DNA of 64,000 nt. Origin: Cryptomeria japonica. Its lineage: Eukaryota > Streptophyta > Pinopsida > Cupressales > Cupressaceae. The notes beneath the pieces are model-generated. The model saw only the letters and a program-made list of their open reading frames with translations, had not been told where the DNA came from and searched no databases. The position numbers and the translations under genes were made by a program. This document shows, piece by piece, positions 38,245 to 49,409 of the stretch (its first letter is position 1; each line of letters opens with the position of its first letter). The DNA lies in NCBI RefSeq assembly GCF_030272615.1, contig NC_081415.1, positions 507,609,373 to 507,673,372 on the forward strand, read 5' to 3'.

Positions 38245-39956
38245 GATAGTTTAATTGTTATTTAAATATTTATTATTTGAGTCTTCAGTTATTTATTTAT
38301 TTATTGTTGGGTTATTTATCGTTTATCTAATTATTTATTTATTTATTTGCCTTCTTTTGTATTATTTATCTATTTATTTATTGGTTATTTGTTTGTTATT
38401 ATTTTTGTACCAACCCCTTGTTATAATTGACCCTCTTGGGAGTAGTGATTGTGAGGATGTTATTATTTAATTGTTTGATTATTTATATTATTTGTGGCTT
38501 TATATTTAATTGGAGCAATTATTTATATTGCCTTTGAATTATTTTATTGGGCCTTAAATTATTATTTAATTGTTATTGGTTATTATATTATTACATTCTC
38601 TCAGTGTTACTATTTGAGTAATTAAATATTATAAATCTTACCAACCCTATATTCCTATTGGTTGAAATTTGGGGGTAAGTAAATAATATTATATTTTATA
38701 TTATTTTTCTTGAGCTAACATATTCTATTGTTTTTGAATGAAATCTATTTATTTAGTTTTATGAGCATTTTGCAGGCTGGAAGTTTTCCTGCAACTTGAA
38801 AATTTGATTACTTGAATTTGGGCTTGGTTGAAGGTTGCTTGGATTTGGATTTGGCTCTTCTTCGAATTGGCTTTTCCATTACTTCTATTTTTCAGGTTGG
38901 TGCATTTTTTCACCTCTCTACAATTTGTTTCAAAAAAGATTGTTTTCTCCATGCATGAAGAAAGTTTGTCTATGGGGAGATTTTGGGGAACGACGGTAAA
39001 TTATTATTTACAAAGTTATATTATAAAGTCTAGGGTTATATGCGTATATTTCTATGGGATTTATTTATTGGTTTTTGCCATGAACGGCTTCTAGAATTGC
39101 CTTCTATGTTTGTAGTGTGTATTCTTGTTCTCCTTGGTTGTGTAATGTTGAGGGCTACGCATTTGTGCTACAATGGCCTTGTTATGTAATACCATGCTAC
39201 CCAAATTTGTGGGGAAACCTGCTATTGTCCTCTATAAATGGTTTATTGGGTTTTGTCGAGAGTGTCTCTCTGTGCTATTTGAATGATGATCTTTGTATTG
39301 GATTCATTGTGGATATTTTGATTAGTCCTTTGGCTTCTATTTGTTATTGCATACATTCTAGGGTAATATATGCCTAAGTAATTTTCTAGGCAAGTCGTAG
39401 ATCTTCTTATTCCTTTTTTGAGTTTTGGGACTGTGTGTTAAATGTGTCATAGTATGTGTTATATGTGCCACTGTTATTGTTGAATGCGTCAGAAAAGATG
39501 TTAAATGCACCAGAACATGATCATATGTGCTATTCTGGGTTGTGAAGGCACTGGAAAATTTGTTGAAAGCACCACAGGACTTGTCAAATGCGACAATCTA
39601 CCTTGTTTACAAATTTGTGGTTGTTTTATCTTTTTGAGTCGGATTTTTGGATTTTGTCTTTGTACCAAAGGCTTTTTATGATACTCATGTGGTTCTCAGA
39701 TATGTGTATTGTTTATTTGCATATGTTTTAGCTCCATCAAGAAAAATTTGTGCCTTGTTGTTGAGGTTTATGTTGCATTTGCTCCAACAAGACAAGTGTT
39801 CCTTGCTATGGAGAGTATATGTTTTGGCTCCAACAAGAGGACCAGTGCCTCGTTGTAGAGGAGATTGTGATTTATTTGTACAAGAGGATTTTTGCCTTGC
39901 CTATATGTGTATTTGATAGTATGAGGCTCTTGATCTATATGTTTGGCTTTATGGTT

Positions 39957-40064
39957 GTTGTATATGTTTATGTTAATGTTATTGGTGAATTGTCTTGGTT
40001 GAGCCTCCTTGTTGTATATGTTTATGTTAATGTTATTGGTAAATTGTATTGGTTGAGCCTCCTT
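39957..40064. repeat. 54-bp tandem duplication
   Basis: Two near-identical copies start at 39957 and 40011 with 'gttgtatatgtttatgttaa', followed by the first bases of a third. Confidence 0.9.
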
Positions 40065-41863
40065 GTTGTATTGTTTGTGTTTCCCTAAGGTCTTGGAACA
40101 TGGTTAGGGGGCGTGGGCTTTCATGTGATGATCAGGGTCATGAGAGATAAGTTGCTAAGAGGTTTCTAGTAAGGATGCTTGGAGTCTACACCACCAAGGC
40201 ACATTGAAAGTTTTCCATGTTTAAATAAGTGATAACATTAATAACTAATTAGATGGGTTCGGTAATTAGGATTCATCTAAACAAGATAATAATGGTTGGA
40301 TTTGAACCCCAAGACTTATTCATAGGGAGGATGTTTTAGGATAAGCTTGGGAAGGCCATTAACATGGCAAACCAAACTCCCTTGATCTCTCATAGGTTGA
40401 GACGGTTCCACATGTCTATCAAGGTTGATGTTCCCCTTCTTTGTGAGGATAGCATGCAACGACATGTCTATCGGGGTGTGGTTTTTTTTGCTCTTTGTGA
40501 GGATAACATGTGATGACACTCCACTCCTACATGTGTCCTTGGTCCTTGTTCCTTATGCCATGGTTGTTGATATGCCTCTGGGATTTTCTATGTTTTATGT
40601 TTAGCGTTGTGATGTAGTTGGCCTATTGGTTATGTGTTACTTCTTGGTTGTGGTTCTTGAGTTGTTGGGCTCTCTTTGGTTGTTAGGTGTCATCCTAGGT
40701 CTAGAGTGTGTGTGGGACCTTGTGTCATCTCCTAGCATGGGGGGTGATTCCTTTGGTTCCACATGGTCAAGTGGTTTGATGCCTTCTTCCATTGGGATGT
40801 TCTTCGTTGGTTGCTCTCGTGCTTGGATGCGGATTCTTATCTCTTCAACTTATGGATGGATACTTGTAGAAAATTGTCATTCATGATTCATATGGTATAT
40901 GTATATATAGATATCATGAGATCTTTGTATTTATAGACTTAGAGCTATGCTCCTTGATGTAAATGGATATTGTACATGTAATGGTAGTTGATGTATTAGG
41001 GTATGGTTATGACTCTTGTAAGAAAACGTATTGATGTATCTTGGTGTGTCATGAATATTGATTTATAGATGGAAATAATATAATTGGATTTATTGAGGCA
41101 ATCAGCATAGTATGTATGTCTATTGTGGTTAGAAATGGTTAGGAATGTAGTAGTGCAGTAATCTTTGTATCTTGGTTTGTCAATATCTATGCATTTAACA
41201 ATTAAGGTTCACGGATGAATAATGATGTTATTGAATTGAAAATTATGCTTAGACTTGTGTGGAATCTTGAATTAAAATAAGGAACGTTGTATCTTAGATT
41301 TGATGCAGGGAAGTGTGGATAATCTTACTTTATGGAATTGGATTAGACATGTAGTAGATGGCATTAGAAATGACTCAAGTTGTTATGATAATGATGTGAG
41401 GTTGGGAATTAGGAACACTTGGATTGAAGCTTTAAAATGAACTTAATGGGATTTATTGTCCTTGGATTATTAATGACAGGAAACATGAAAGATGGATTAG
41501 TAGATGACCTTATGTATAAGCATGAAGGAGTAAATGATGGTTGTAATAGATTGCATTAGGATAAGGTAGTACTCGTGAGGTGGTTGTTAAGATGAAGTTA
41601 TAAGTAATGGCGTTGAGATACCTTAGGGAAGATAAATGTTGAATGGTATTTATTTCCACTTGTGTTATGAGTTCTTATGATTATGCTTCTATGTTTATGT
41701 TCATGATGGATATGTGTATATTATGCAATTGGACGTTAGATGTATATGAGTATTTGGTTATATGAGATGTATTAGATGATGTTTAAAATAAATAAAAAAT
41801 CTATATTAGCATGTTAGTTAGCTTTATTTCTCTAGGGTATTTTGGCAGGCATTACACATCACC

Positions 41864-43576
41864 CAACTTTAATAACACATCCTAGACAATGAACACTTAC
41901 ATGGAAAACTTGTCCAAATCAGATCTCTACACATAAATTAGGCATAACAACATAGTTAATATGGAATAAATCTAATTTAGTTATAGTACCCTTCCTTTAC
42001 TTCACATGATAATTCTTATATCTATGTTCTTGTCTTTGACAGGTTGATAGACCTTTCAATCATATAAATCCTTTACCATGGTATCAACAAATTATCAAAG
42101 TATAAAGTTTTAGCATTAGAAATATGTTTAGTGAAGTGTGGTTATAGTGACCCTCCCAATATTTTATAACCAAGAGCCAAGGATCCTATTATTGTATCTT
42201 ATGTTTAGTTCATACTAAAGGTTATATTTCACCTAAAGATTTCATCTAGAACTCTTTGCCATCATATTTCTCTTCAAATTCAAACATTATGTTATTCAAA
42301 TTATTATCCCTTGATTATGGTAAGTTCTTATTTAATATTTTTTTCTCAAAATATCTTATAGGATCATCTCCATGACACCAAAGTTAGGTTGATTACTTAA
42401 CAAGAATTCTCTTAGTTTCCACAACTATACATAATCGTTGGTCCATGACACTATACCATATAGTGAATACATAGACATGAAGTTTCCTTATTGCAGTCAT
42501 AATTACCAGCTTCCAAAAGTTATATTATAATGCAAAGTCGTGTAAGGTTTTATTTGGCTAGCACACAAGAATAAACAATACCTCTTTGACATGATATTAT
42601 ATGATTGAGGTCCTTTACTACTCTAATTAAGCATGTCACTAATACATTGGAAGGTATCATTTACAAAATGGCATCCTTCCATCACAACCCATTCCCAAGG
42701 ATGTATGATGAAGGCAAGGTCATCAAGTTTATATCAATGCTATGATCATGATTTGGTATACAATTTATAATTTCTACTTGATAGTTTATAAATATGCACA
42801 AGTCTGAAATCCAAAACTTGATTCACAGTTCTACAATGATGCATAATCACTTTATCACTTCTACAATTATACATTAGCAATAGGGAACCCAAAATAAACA
42901 TGACCGATAACCTTGAATTACGATATTAGTGTGCTACATGTCTAACATTATAATCGTCTCTCCAATAGATCTTTAAATTGACATTGGCATACTAATGTTT
43001 AACTAATTTATGATGATTATGACCTTACTTAGGAACCATCCTAACTAATCTCTATTCATGATCTCAATAGAAGTATTACCGCTATTGTTCATATAATCAA
43101 GATCGATATTTACTAGCTTAATAATGTCATTCATAAATGATCATAAGCACATGTCTTTAATAAATTAATCACAATATAACATTAAACCGAAGGATAAATC
43201 TTTGACTCAACACCCATTGCATAGTTGACTATTTTGACAATGTATAAGTGAATTAACAACCCATTATTATTTCACATGGTAAATAACAATAGTGTGGCTT
43301 AGCAACAAACCTGGTGGCACCTAGCTCTCATTTGGACTCAGGCAGGGAGTATGCTAGCAGTTGTTGCAGAACTTGGCTTTTCACCTACTAATTGCATTTT
43401 CTTGAAAGTTTCGAAAGCCCTTAAAGAACTCCAAATTGTGTCTATCCTGCAAAAATTGCATTCTGCGAAACCCCATTTCTTTTAGGCATTTCAACAAACA
43501 GTTCACACACATTGCCTATGCTTCCACATTTTGTATGCATATCTGTTTAAGTAATTGCAACTAAAACATTTGACGA
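41864..43576. other. Intergenic stretch, nothing recognised
   Basis: AT-rich with no frame carrying a known motif. No gypsy primer binding site follows the LTR end at 41863, so the LTR is either solo or a 3' LTR. Confidence 0.5.
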
Positions 43577-43581
43577 GTTCC
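43577..43581. repeat. Target site duplication, left (GTTCC)
   Basis: GTTCC directly precedes the LTR start TGTGAG. The identical GTTCC follows the right LTR at 47826-47830. Five bases is the usual length for copia insertions. Confidence 0.9.
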
Positions 43582-44075
43582 TGTGAGATTTTGCCAAGAT
43601 CAAGAGGCAATGGAAAGCACAAATAAGAGAGAACAAAATAGATGATAGGAATAAACTGTATTCTATCAAGATAAAAATACTAATCAATTAGATCATCAAG
43701 CGATACATACAATGAATATGAGTCTTCTTATATAGGCAAGGTTATATGGATATGTGAGCACACAAACATGACATGTGGCTCAATAAGAAACAAGGGTAGG
43801 TAGGAAATAGGTGTGGGTAGGTAGGAAAAACAATATAATATTCCACATGAGGTGGATCACCCATCGAAGGTGGAACTATCACTCCACAATAAGTGGATAT
43901 GATAGAATAGTAAAAAGATCAACACCATAAAAGGTGGAAATTCTCCTACACACACTATCCCAATGTGGCACAAACACCCAAGTGTCTCATACCCAAACTA
44001 CTATGAAATGCATTTCCTAAGTAAACTTAAGTAAGATGTAATAATATCCAAGATGAATAATTATTTACACCAACA
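43582..44075 (-). repeat. 3' LTR of the Gag-Pro element
   Basis: Plus-strand ends are TGTGAGATTTTGCC and TTATTTACACCAACA, giving TG...CA borders. It matches the 5' LTR over its whole 494-bp length. Read on the minus strand it contains short complementary 'ccacct...aggtgg' segments. Confidence 0.9.
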
Positions 44076-44090
44076 CCCTCCCTTAAGTGC
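44076..44090 (-). promoter_or_regulatory. Polypurine tract of the Gag-Pro element
   Basis: The minus strand reads gcacttaagggaggg directly before the 3' LTR. The same 'gcacttaa' plus G-run precedes the copia LTRs at 2985, 9395 and 15823, which links the families. Confidence 0.85.
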
Positions 44091-44617
44091 AACTTAGGGG
44101 AATGCACTTAAGTCTACAATGCAACTAAGGTCCCGACTACTTGGCCATGTTAGGTACCCATGCACAAATGCAAATGCATGCAAACCAATGCAATGAAATC
44201 TCTCACAAAGTGGGGAAAGAGAGAAAAACCCAATGGAAAAAAACCCTCCCCCCAAAGAGAGATGAAAACTAGATACAAAGAACTCTCATAGAAGTATGTG
44301 AAGGACAAAACCCCATGTGAGGAAAAAGTACCCCCATATGAGAGAAGAAGAAGAAGAGAGACTAGGAAGCCCCCCCTCAATGTGGAATCTGCACCAATGA
44401 TAGATGCTTGATGATGAATGAAGAAACTACTCCATGAACGTTGAACCACGTTCCTCCCCTTAGGAAGAAACAAAAGCAAAGGTGTATCCATGAAGTCTCC
44501 CCAAGCATGAAGGGAAGATGAAGCAAAAATACTCATGATAAAAGGAACCTTTGAAAACTGCTCAAATGTTTCCATGTCGATGTTAAAAGTTACCCCCTCC
44601 AAAGGTGGTAAACTACG
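44076..44617 (-). other. 3' untranslated region of the Gag-Pro element
   Basis: After the Gag-Pro stop the minus strand is open for 150 codons (44602-44150) and includes FLPKGRNVV. Relatives at 1482-2984 and its copies keep this segment as nucleotide similarity but with broken frames. I therefore treat it as non-coding cis sequence, possibly packaging or priming related. Coding use cannot be excluded. Confidence 0.5.
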
Positions 44618-46498
44618 TCACACTGTTGAAAAAGGCACTCCTAGATCTAGTGGAGAAGAATGTAGAACAATATCCAAAGACTCACATGTCTCCTCAAAAG
44701 ATAAAGAGACCTCCTCCAAGTGTTGTACAAAAGTATCCACAATCAAGTCAACCTCTAAAGATTGATCATGTAGAGAATGCACAAAAGGGTCAGAGTGATC
44801 CCTCGCAACAATCAAAGAAGGATCATCTTCATCAAAGAGAAGATGAATGTCATCAATGGTGTCTCCCAAATCTGCAATGTAGGAGTCCACAAACAAACCT
44901 GCAATGTCTGTCAAGTAGGCATCACAATCAACTGAAGTTGGAAGACATGAAATATCCTGTTGCACTGAATCACAAGAAGGCAAAACTGTCACACTAGTTG
45001 CATCATCAGGTGCAATAGGTGGTGTGATATCAAGAGAAGGAGATGAAATGCAAGACTCAAGAACGGGATCACACGTGAGAATCTCCAAGTTCAAATATCC
45101 AAAGTTCTCCTCAAAATCTGAATCATCAACATAGGAAGAATCAACCTCATCAATATGACCAAAATGTGAAAAAGAGTACAACTGAGATGCACGATCAACC
45201 ACCCCAGTCGCAATGATAGCTCCACTCTCCAAGTCTCTAATGATAACTGAATCGAGTGTGAACTCCACAGTTTTCCTAGTTGCCCCATGTGTGATTTGAT
45301 AGATGGAAAGAAAATTGTTTGTCAAGTGGGGTACACACAACACATCATTGAAGGACCTATCCCCAATGGCAATAGATCATTTCCCAATCACATCCATGTA
45401 TGTATGATTGCCCATCAAAATATGCGGCATGTGGCAAGGCTCAAATGTAGAAAACATAGACTGCGAAGATGTCATATGATGAGAAGCCCTTGAATCTAGA
45501 AGCCATCTCCCTGAATCAGGACTTGTAGTAGCTTGTCTCTTTCCTTTATCTATCCCAAAAGAGTGATCTTTTCCTTTATCCTTAGAAGAAGAAGCCGATG
45601 TAGACATTCTAGAAGGTAGGTTGATTCTATTCTTCTCAAGAAGATTCTTCAACTCATCAATATCCTTCTTATAACAATGATGTCCATCATGTCCTGACTT
45701 CTTGCAATATCCACAAAAAATATTGTCCTTATATGAATTCCTCTTAGGTGAGAATGGTGAATCACCTTGTTGTGGAGAGGAAGATTGTGTTCCATCTTCT
45801 TGTGGTTTTGACTTAAGTTGTTTTGTATTCTTGCATTTTCCTTGATTACTTTGATTCCCTTTGTTAGCCACCAAAGCTTGTGACTTTGAAGATTTGAGAA
45901 TCCCCATCGTGGTCAACTTAGATTGCTCAAGTATCAACATCTTCGTGAATGAATCAAATGAGAGAGAAGTGTATGAGGAACCTTGAGTTAACCTATGGGT
46001 GTGAAAGCTAGATACAAAGGTTGCATACTCTGAAGGAAGCTTGTCCAACAAGTTATAAACCAATTGAGCATCATTTTTGTCAATTCCACAATCCTTGAGT
46101 TTTGCTCTTAGCTCAGTTGTTTTTGTGACATAATCTTGGATTGTATTAAAATCCTTGGGATCCAAAGTTGTGAGTTCACTATCAAGCTTGTAGCCCTTAA
46201 TCTCATCAACTTGACCATACAATTTCTTAAAAATATCCCAAGCCTCTTTAATTGTTGTACACTTATCAACGTGAAAAATGAGGTCATCTGATACATATTT
46301 TCTATGAGTTCCAAGTGTCATAGCATTCTTGGTAAGACATTCAATTTGAGCATTAGAATCAGCCTTAGGATCAGGTGGTGTTGTAACAGTTTCATTTACA
46401 TAATAAATGAGTTCTTTTTCCATTAGTTTACTACATGCCTTAATCTTCCATGATGCATAATTATGAGGAGTTAAAAGTGGAAATTTAGGAAAACCCAT
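44618..46498 (-). pseudogene. Gag-protease polyprotein with acidic C-terminal domain, one internal stop
   Basis: One frame of 627 codons including the final stop, beginning MGFPKFPLLTPHNYASWKIK at 46498. A Met 23 codons upstream is in frame but lies in leader-like sequence. Order: copia Gag (UBN2-type) over residues 1-270; zinc knuckle CGYCKKSGHDGHHC (CX2CX4HX4C) near residue 270; protease site WLLDSRASHHMT near residue 350, where the usual DSGA is DSRA; then NFLSIYQITHG. A single TGA at 45374-45376 breaks the frame. The last 170-180 residues (about 45160-44618) are dominated by Asp/Glu with one Arg and no Lys. Gag would form particles and the protease would mature them. The Gly-to-Arg change next to the catalytic Asp probably disables the protease. 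I do not recognise the acidic domain. Confidence 0.85.
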
Positions 46499-47317
46499 AA
46501 CACCAAAATGAAAAAACACAAGATAGAGAGAGACACAATCACACAAGACACCCCCCCAAATACTCAATCAAGAAACTCCCCAAAATGGTGATTTTGGCAC
46601 TTTATACTTAGAGTGTATACAATGGGCCACTTGAAAAACAAGGCAAAGTGGACTTCTGATTTAAATTTATAACTTCTCAAAATGAGATATAAGAGACTTC
46701 AACAAATACTGCTAGTGGTCTAAACTGAGATCCAAGCAAAATACAAGTACCAAATAGGCCAAAAAAATGACCAAATACTGAAAGTACAATTTCTACTCAA
46801 AATCACTGCAAACAAATGACAGATTATGAAAGTAAAAAAAAAATTATGCACTTTCAAAAAAAAAAGCACCTGAAAAGGAGGTCGTATGACCCCAAACGAA
46901 GCCTTCAAAGTTGTAAAAATTGGGATTTCCCGATTTCAAAAAAACCTGTATCCGAAAATCAGAAAAAAATTGTACCACTCTACAGATCGCGAAATTCTAT
47001 CCCAAAACAAAAAAAATTGCTCGAAAAAAGGAGTCCAGATGAGTGAGATATCACTATTTGAAAATTGTATGCAAAATCATAATTTCTAGAATATTTCCAC
47101 CGCAACTTCAAACTTTAAATGCCTCTAGATTTGGCCTCCGAAGTCCGATTTGGATGAAATAAAAGACAAAACTGGCTTTCTTGGATCTCTTCAATCAAAT
47201 GGTAACCTCAGATTTGACCCATCAAGCTTCAATAATAACCTGCAATAGAAAGCTCAAAAATACACAACCCCAAATAGCATCAAATTTCTCTCAATTGACA
47301 AACCAATGACACTCTAA
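46499..47317 (-). other. 5' leader of the Gag-Pro element
   Basis: Lies between the primer site and the Gag start. On the minus strand the first 130 bases (GCCATTAGAGTGTCATTGG onward) are shared with the partial element at 60364-60520, including a 'tttctattgcag' phrase that resembles a splice acceptor. It probably carries packaging signals. Frames at 46816-47089 on the plus strand are incidental. Confidence 0.6.
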
Positions 47318-47330
47318 TGGCTCTGATACC
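47318..47330 (-). promoter_or_regulatory. Primer binding site (initiator tRNA-Met)
   Basis: The minus strand reads GGTATCAGAGCCA one base inside the 5' LTR. Plant copia elements commonly use this complement of the initiator methionine tRNA 3' end to start minus-strand DNA synthesis. Confidence 0.9.
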
Positions 47331-47331
47331 A

Positions 47332-47825
47332 TCTGAGATTTTGTCAAGATCAAGAGGTAATGAAAAACACAAATAAGAGAAAACAAAATAGATGATAGGA
47401 ATAAACTGTATTCTATCAAGATGAAAATACTGATCAACTGGATCATCAAGCGATACATACAATGAATATGAGTCTTCTTATATAGGCAAGGCTATATGGA
47501 TATGTGAGCACACAAACATGACATGTGGCTCAATAAGAAACAAGGGTAGGTAAGAAATAGGTGTGAGTAGGTAGGAGAAACAATATAATATTCCACATGA
47601 GGTGGATCACCCACCGAAGGTGGAATTATCACTTCACAATAAGTGGATATGATAAAGTAGTAACAAGATCAACACCTTAAAAGGTGGAAATTCTCTTACG
47701 CACACTATCCCAATGTGGCACAAACACCCAAATGTCTCATACCCAAACTACTATGAAATGCATTTCCTAAGTAAACTTAAGTAAGGTGTAATAATATCCA
47801 AGATGAATAATTATTTACACCAACA
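47332..47825 (-). repeat. 5' LTR of the Gag-Pro element
   Basis: A 494-bp counterpart of the 3' LTR. Its terminal dinucleotide next to the primer site is TC on the plus strand in place of TG, a point change at 47333. It would contain the promoter that drives minus-strand transcription of the element. Confidence 0.9.
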
Positions 47826-47830
47826 GTTCC

Positions 47831-49029
47831 CTCTCTTCTCACATTTTCCTCCTTCCGTGTCTTCTAAATGCCTCTATTACCATCATTGCCTTTCATTTCT
47901 CCCTCACACCATTCTCCTATAATGCTTGCATTTTGAAAGGTTTTCTTCCTTTTAATAACCTCAGTCATAGACATCTTTGTTGCTTGCCTTCTCTTGCATT
48001 TTCTTCCCCCTACGCCTTTTCCCATCCTCTTGACTCTCTTTATAAGAGATTGTGCAGAGCTAGCTCCCATTCTAACGTAGACAAGGAGGGTGCTGACAAT
48101 GGTTGTGGAAGATCGCTGCACCCTACTTATTGCATTTTTTTCTGAAAGTTTTTCTTTTAAAGCCTTTTTCCCCAAAATCCCTTTCTTAAATCCCCATAAG
48201 TTACCTTACATCATCTCTTTCACATGGAAATTGAATAGAATATGAGGGAGGGCGAGGGTGCCATAACATATTAATGGCACGATACATCCTCTGTCAGCTA
48301 TGTCCATTCCTCATTAAATGCACTGCCTGCCATCCTCTTTTCATATCATGGCACCCATACCCATGCCATTAATCTCCAAGTCTACTGTTCTTTAGGCTTG
48401 AGTACGTGGGATGTGACATTTAGGTCCTATCTTTAGTACAAAATTGAGGTAAGGAATTAGGCATCAAAATAATCCTACTGGAAATAGCCATGAGTTACTT
48501 TTTTCAGGGTAGATGAGTTGGCTACTGAATAATCTAAGTTCTGGTGGTGGTACGATGGATTAGTTGGTTTCTCAGTTGATATTAATAATGTATAGGAAAA
48601 CCCCAACAGAATACATTTAAGTAATAAAAGCATCCCAGTTTTTCAAAATGCTGCAGTAAGTCCATATAACTAGGTGTCGCCTACCCCAATGAATGAGGCC
48701 AATATAACTAGGTGTCGCCTACCCCAATGAATGAGGCCAGATGCAATTTTCAGGTGAATTGGAAGCAAGAGATACCCTAGCTCATGGCAACCAAATCAAA
48801 TAATACACTGATAAAGGGTAATTTACCACCATATAAATAATTAAATAAGTCTGAGGAAAACCCCAACAAAGAAAAATTTATTGTCTAAATACACCTTTGC
48901 AATTTGTGCACCTAAATAATTCCAAAATTAAACAGGGAAATTCCCAACAAAACTAAGATGATTGTTGAATTGCTGTTTCAAACAGAAAAGGAAATTCAAC
49001 CAAGAAATGAAACTTGATATGCTTATAAA
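47831..49029. other. Intergenic stretch with a 38-bp duplication
   Basis: No gene recognised. A minus-strand frame at 48175-47864 (103 codons, Lys/Arg-rich) has no recognisable motif. A direct tandem duplication of 'atataactaggtgtcgcct' and following bases starts at 48664 and again at 48702. Confidence 0.5.
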
Positions 49030-49039
49030 TTAAAGAAAA

Positions 49040-49396
49040 AACAGAAATTTCGCTACATATGATACGGATCTAAGTTCTGACATGCAAATGTCATCAGCAT
49101 GCAATTGTGACAGCTTCAGATTCTCATAATTAAACATCCTGAATACTCGTGTTGCTCTCATATGTGGGTGTGATGCTTCCTTCCAGCATTCTTTTGATTC
49201 ATCATATCTTTTCACTTTATAATGTCCTGGAAGATCAGCAATTTTTAATTTGAAATAATGTGGTTGTGACAGATTCAGATTCTAGAATATTCCTAATGAG
49301 CGGCATGAAGAAAATATGATCTGGAAGTGGTATGGTACATATGATTCATAAGTGATATGAATGTCTTCTTCCTGTACTATGTGAAGGTGACAAACA
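49040..49396 (-). pseudogene. Decayed copy or copies of the HDA8-like exon
   Basis: The stretch 49257-49395 aligns by eye with 49530-49630 of the histone deacetylase exon. Shared phrases are gtgg(c/t)tgtg(g/a)cagatt, 'ggcatgaaga(c/a)aatatgat', 'cataagtga(c/t)atga' and cttcctgta(c/t)(c/t)a, with a 20-25 base insertion in the middle. A shorter third echo ('tgtgacagcttcagattct') lies at 49106-49160. Reading frames are lost, although a 61-codon frame at 49215-49030 survives and may be the eroded tail. This looks like tandem exon duplication followed by decay. Confidence 0.6.
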
Positions 49397-49409
49397 AAAT
49401 TCATTGACT

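Larger units (their letters stand above)
37436..41863 (+). mobile_element. Gypsy-type long LTR, plus strand (borders approximate)
   Basis: The right end, 'ggcaggcattaca' at 41851-41863, matches the minus-strand end of the gypsy LTR at 3106 (gtagggcattaca). Internal landmarks appear in the same order as in that LTR: 'catcgactccacctggt' at about 37867, and 'ggtgattcctttggttccac' then 'ttccattgggatgttcttcg' at 40743-40810. The left border is placed at tgtgataaac after 'atgagagga', which could be a polypurine tract, but this is uncertain. It would be about 4.4 kb long. No polyprotein was recognised on either side. It contains the (ATT)n tract and several local duplications. Frames inside it (39117-39377, 39647-39916 and others) have no motifs. 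Confidence 0.5.
43582..47825 (-). mobile_element. Complete non-autonomous copia-type LTR element (Gag-Pro only)
   Basis: A 4244-bp minus-strand element with all cis parts: 494-bp LTRs at both ends (43582-44075 and 47332-47825), a perfect 5-bp target duplication, a primer binding site, a polypurine tract, and one long frame for Gag and protease. Integrase, reverse transcriptase and RNase H are absent; only about 540 bases lie between the end of the frame and the 3' LTR. It would have depended on enzymes from another copia element. This resembles the published TR-GAG class, but with a protease region and an added acidic domain. By eye about 25-30 mismatches separate the two LTRs, so it is not recent. 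Confidence 0.9.

Noticed and set aside
38255-38470. Plus-strand frame of 71 codons rich in Leu/Ile/Tyr
   Set aside because: It is the translation of (tta/ttat)n low-complexity DNA.
44150-44602. 150-codon minus-strand frame as a second gene of the Gag-Pro element
   Set aside because: The relatives at 1482-2984, 7837-9394 and 14255-15822 keep the nucleotide similarity but not the frame, so it is treated as a 3' untranslated region. This remains uncertain.
44605-44997. Plus-strand frame of 130 codons
   Set aside because: Antisense to the acidic domain of the Gag-Pro frame. Its Lys/Gln-rich composition is simply the complement of Asp/Glu codons.
47864-48175. Minus-strand frame of 103 codons rich in Lys/Arg
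   Set aside because: No recognisable motif, no supporting context, and its composition is explained by the pyrimidine-rich plus strand. Probably chance.
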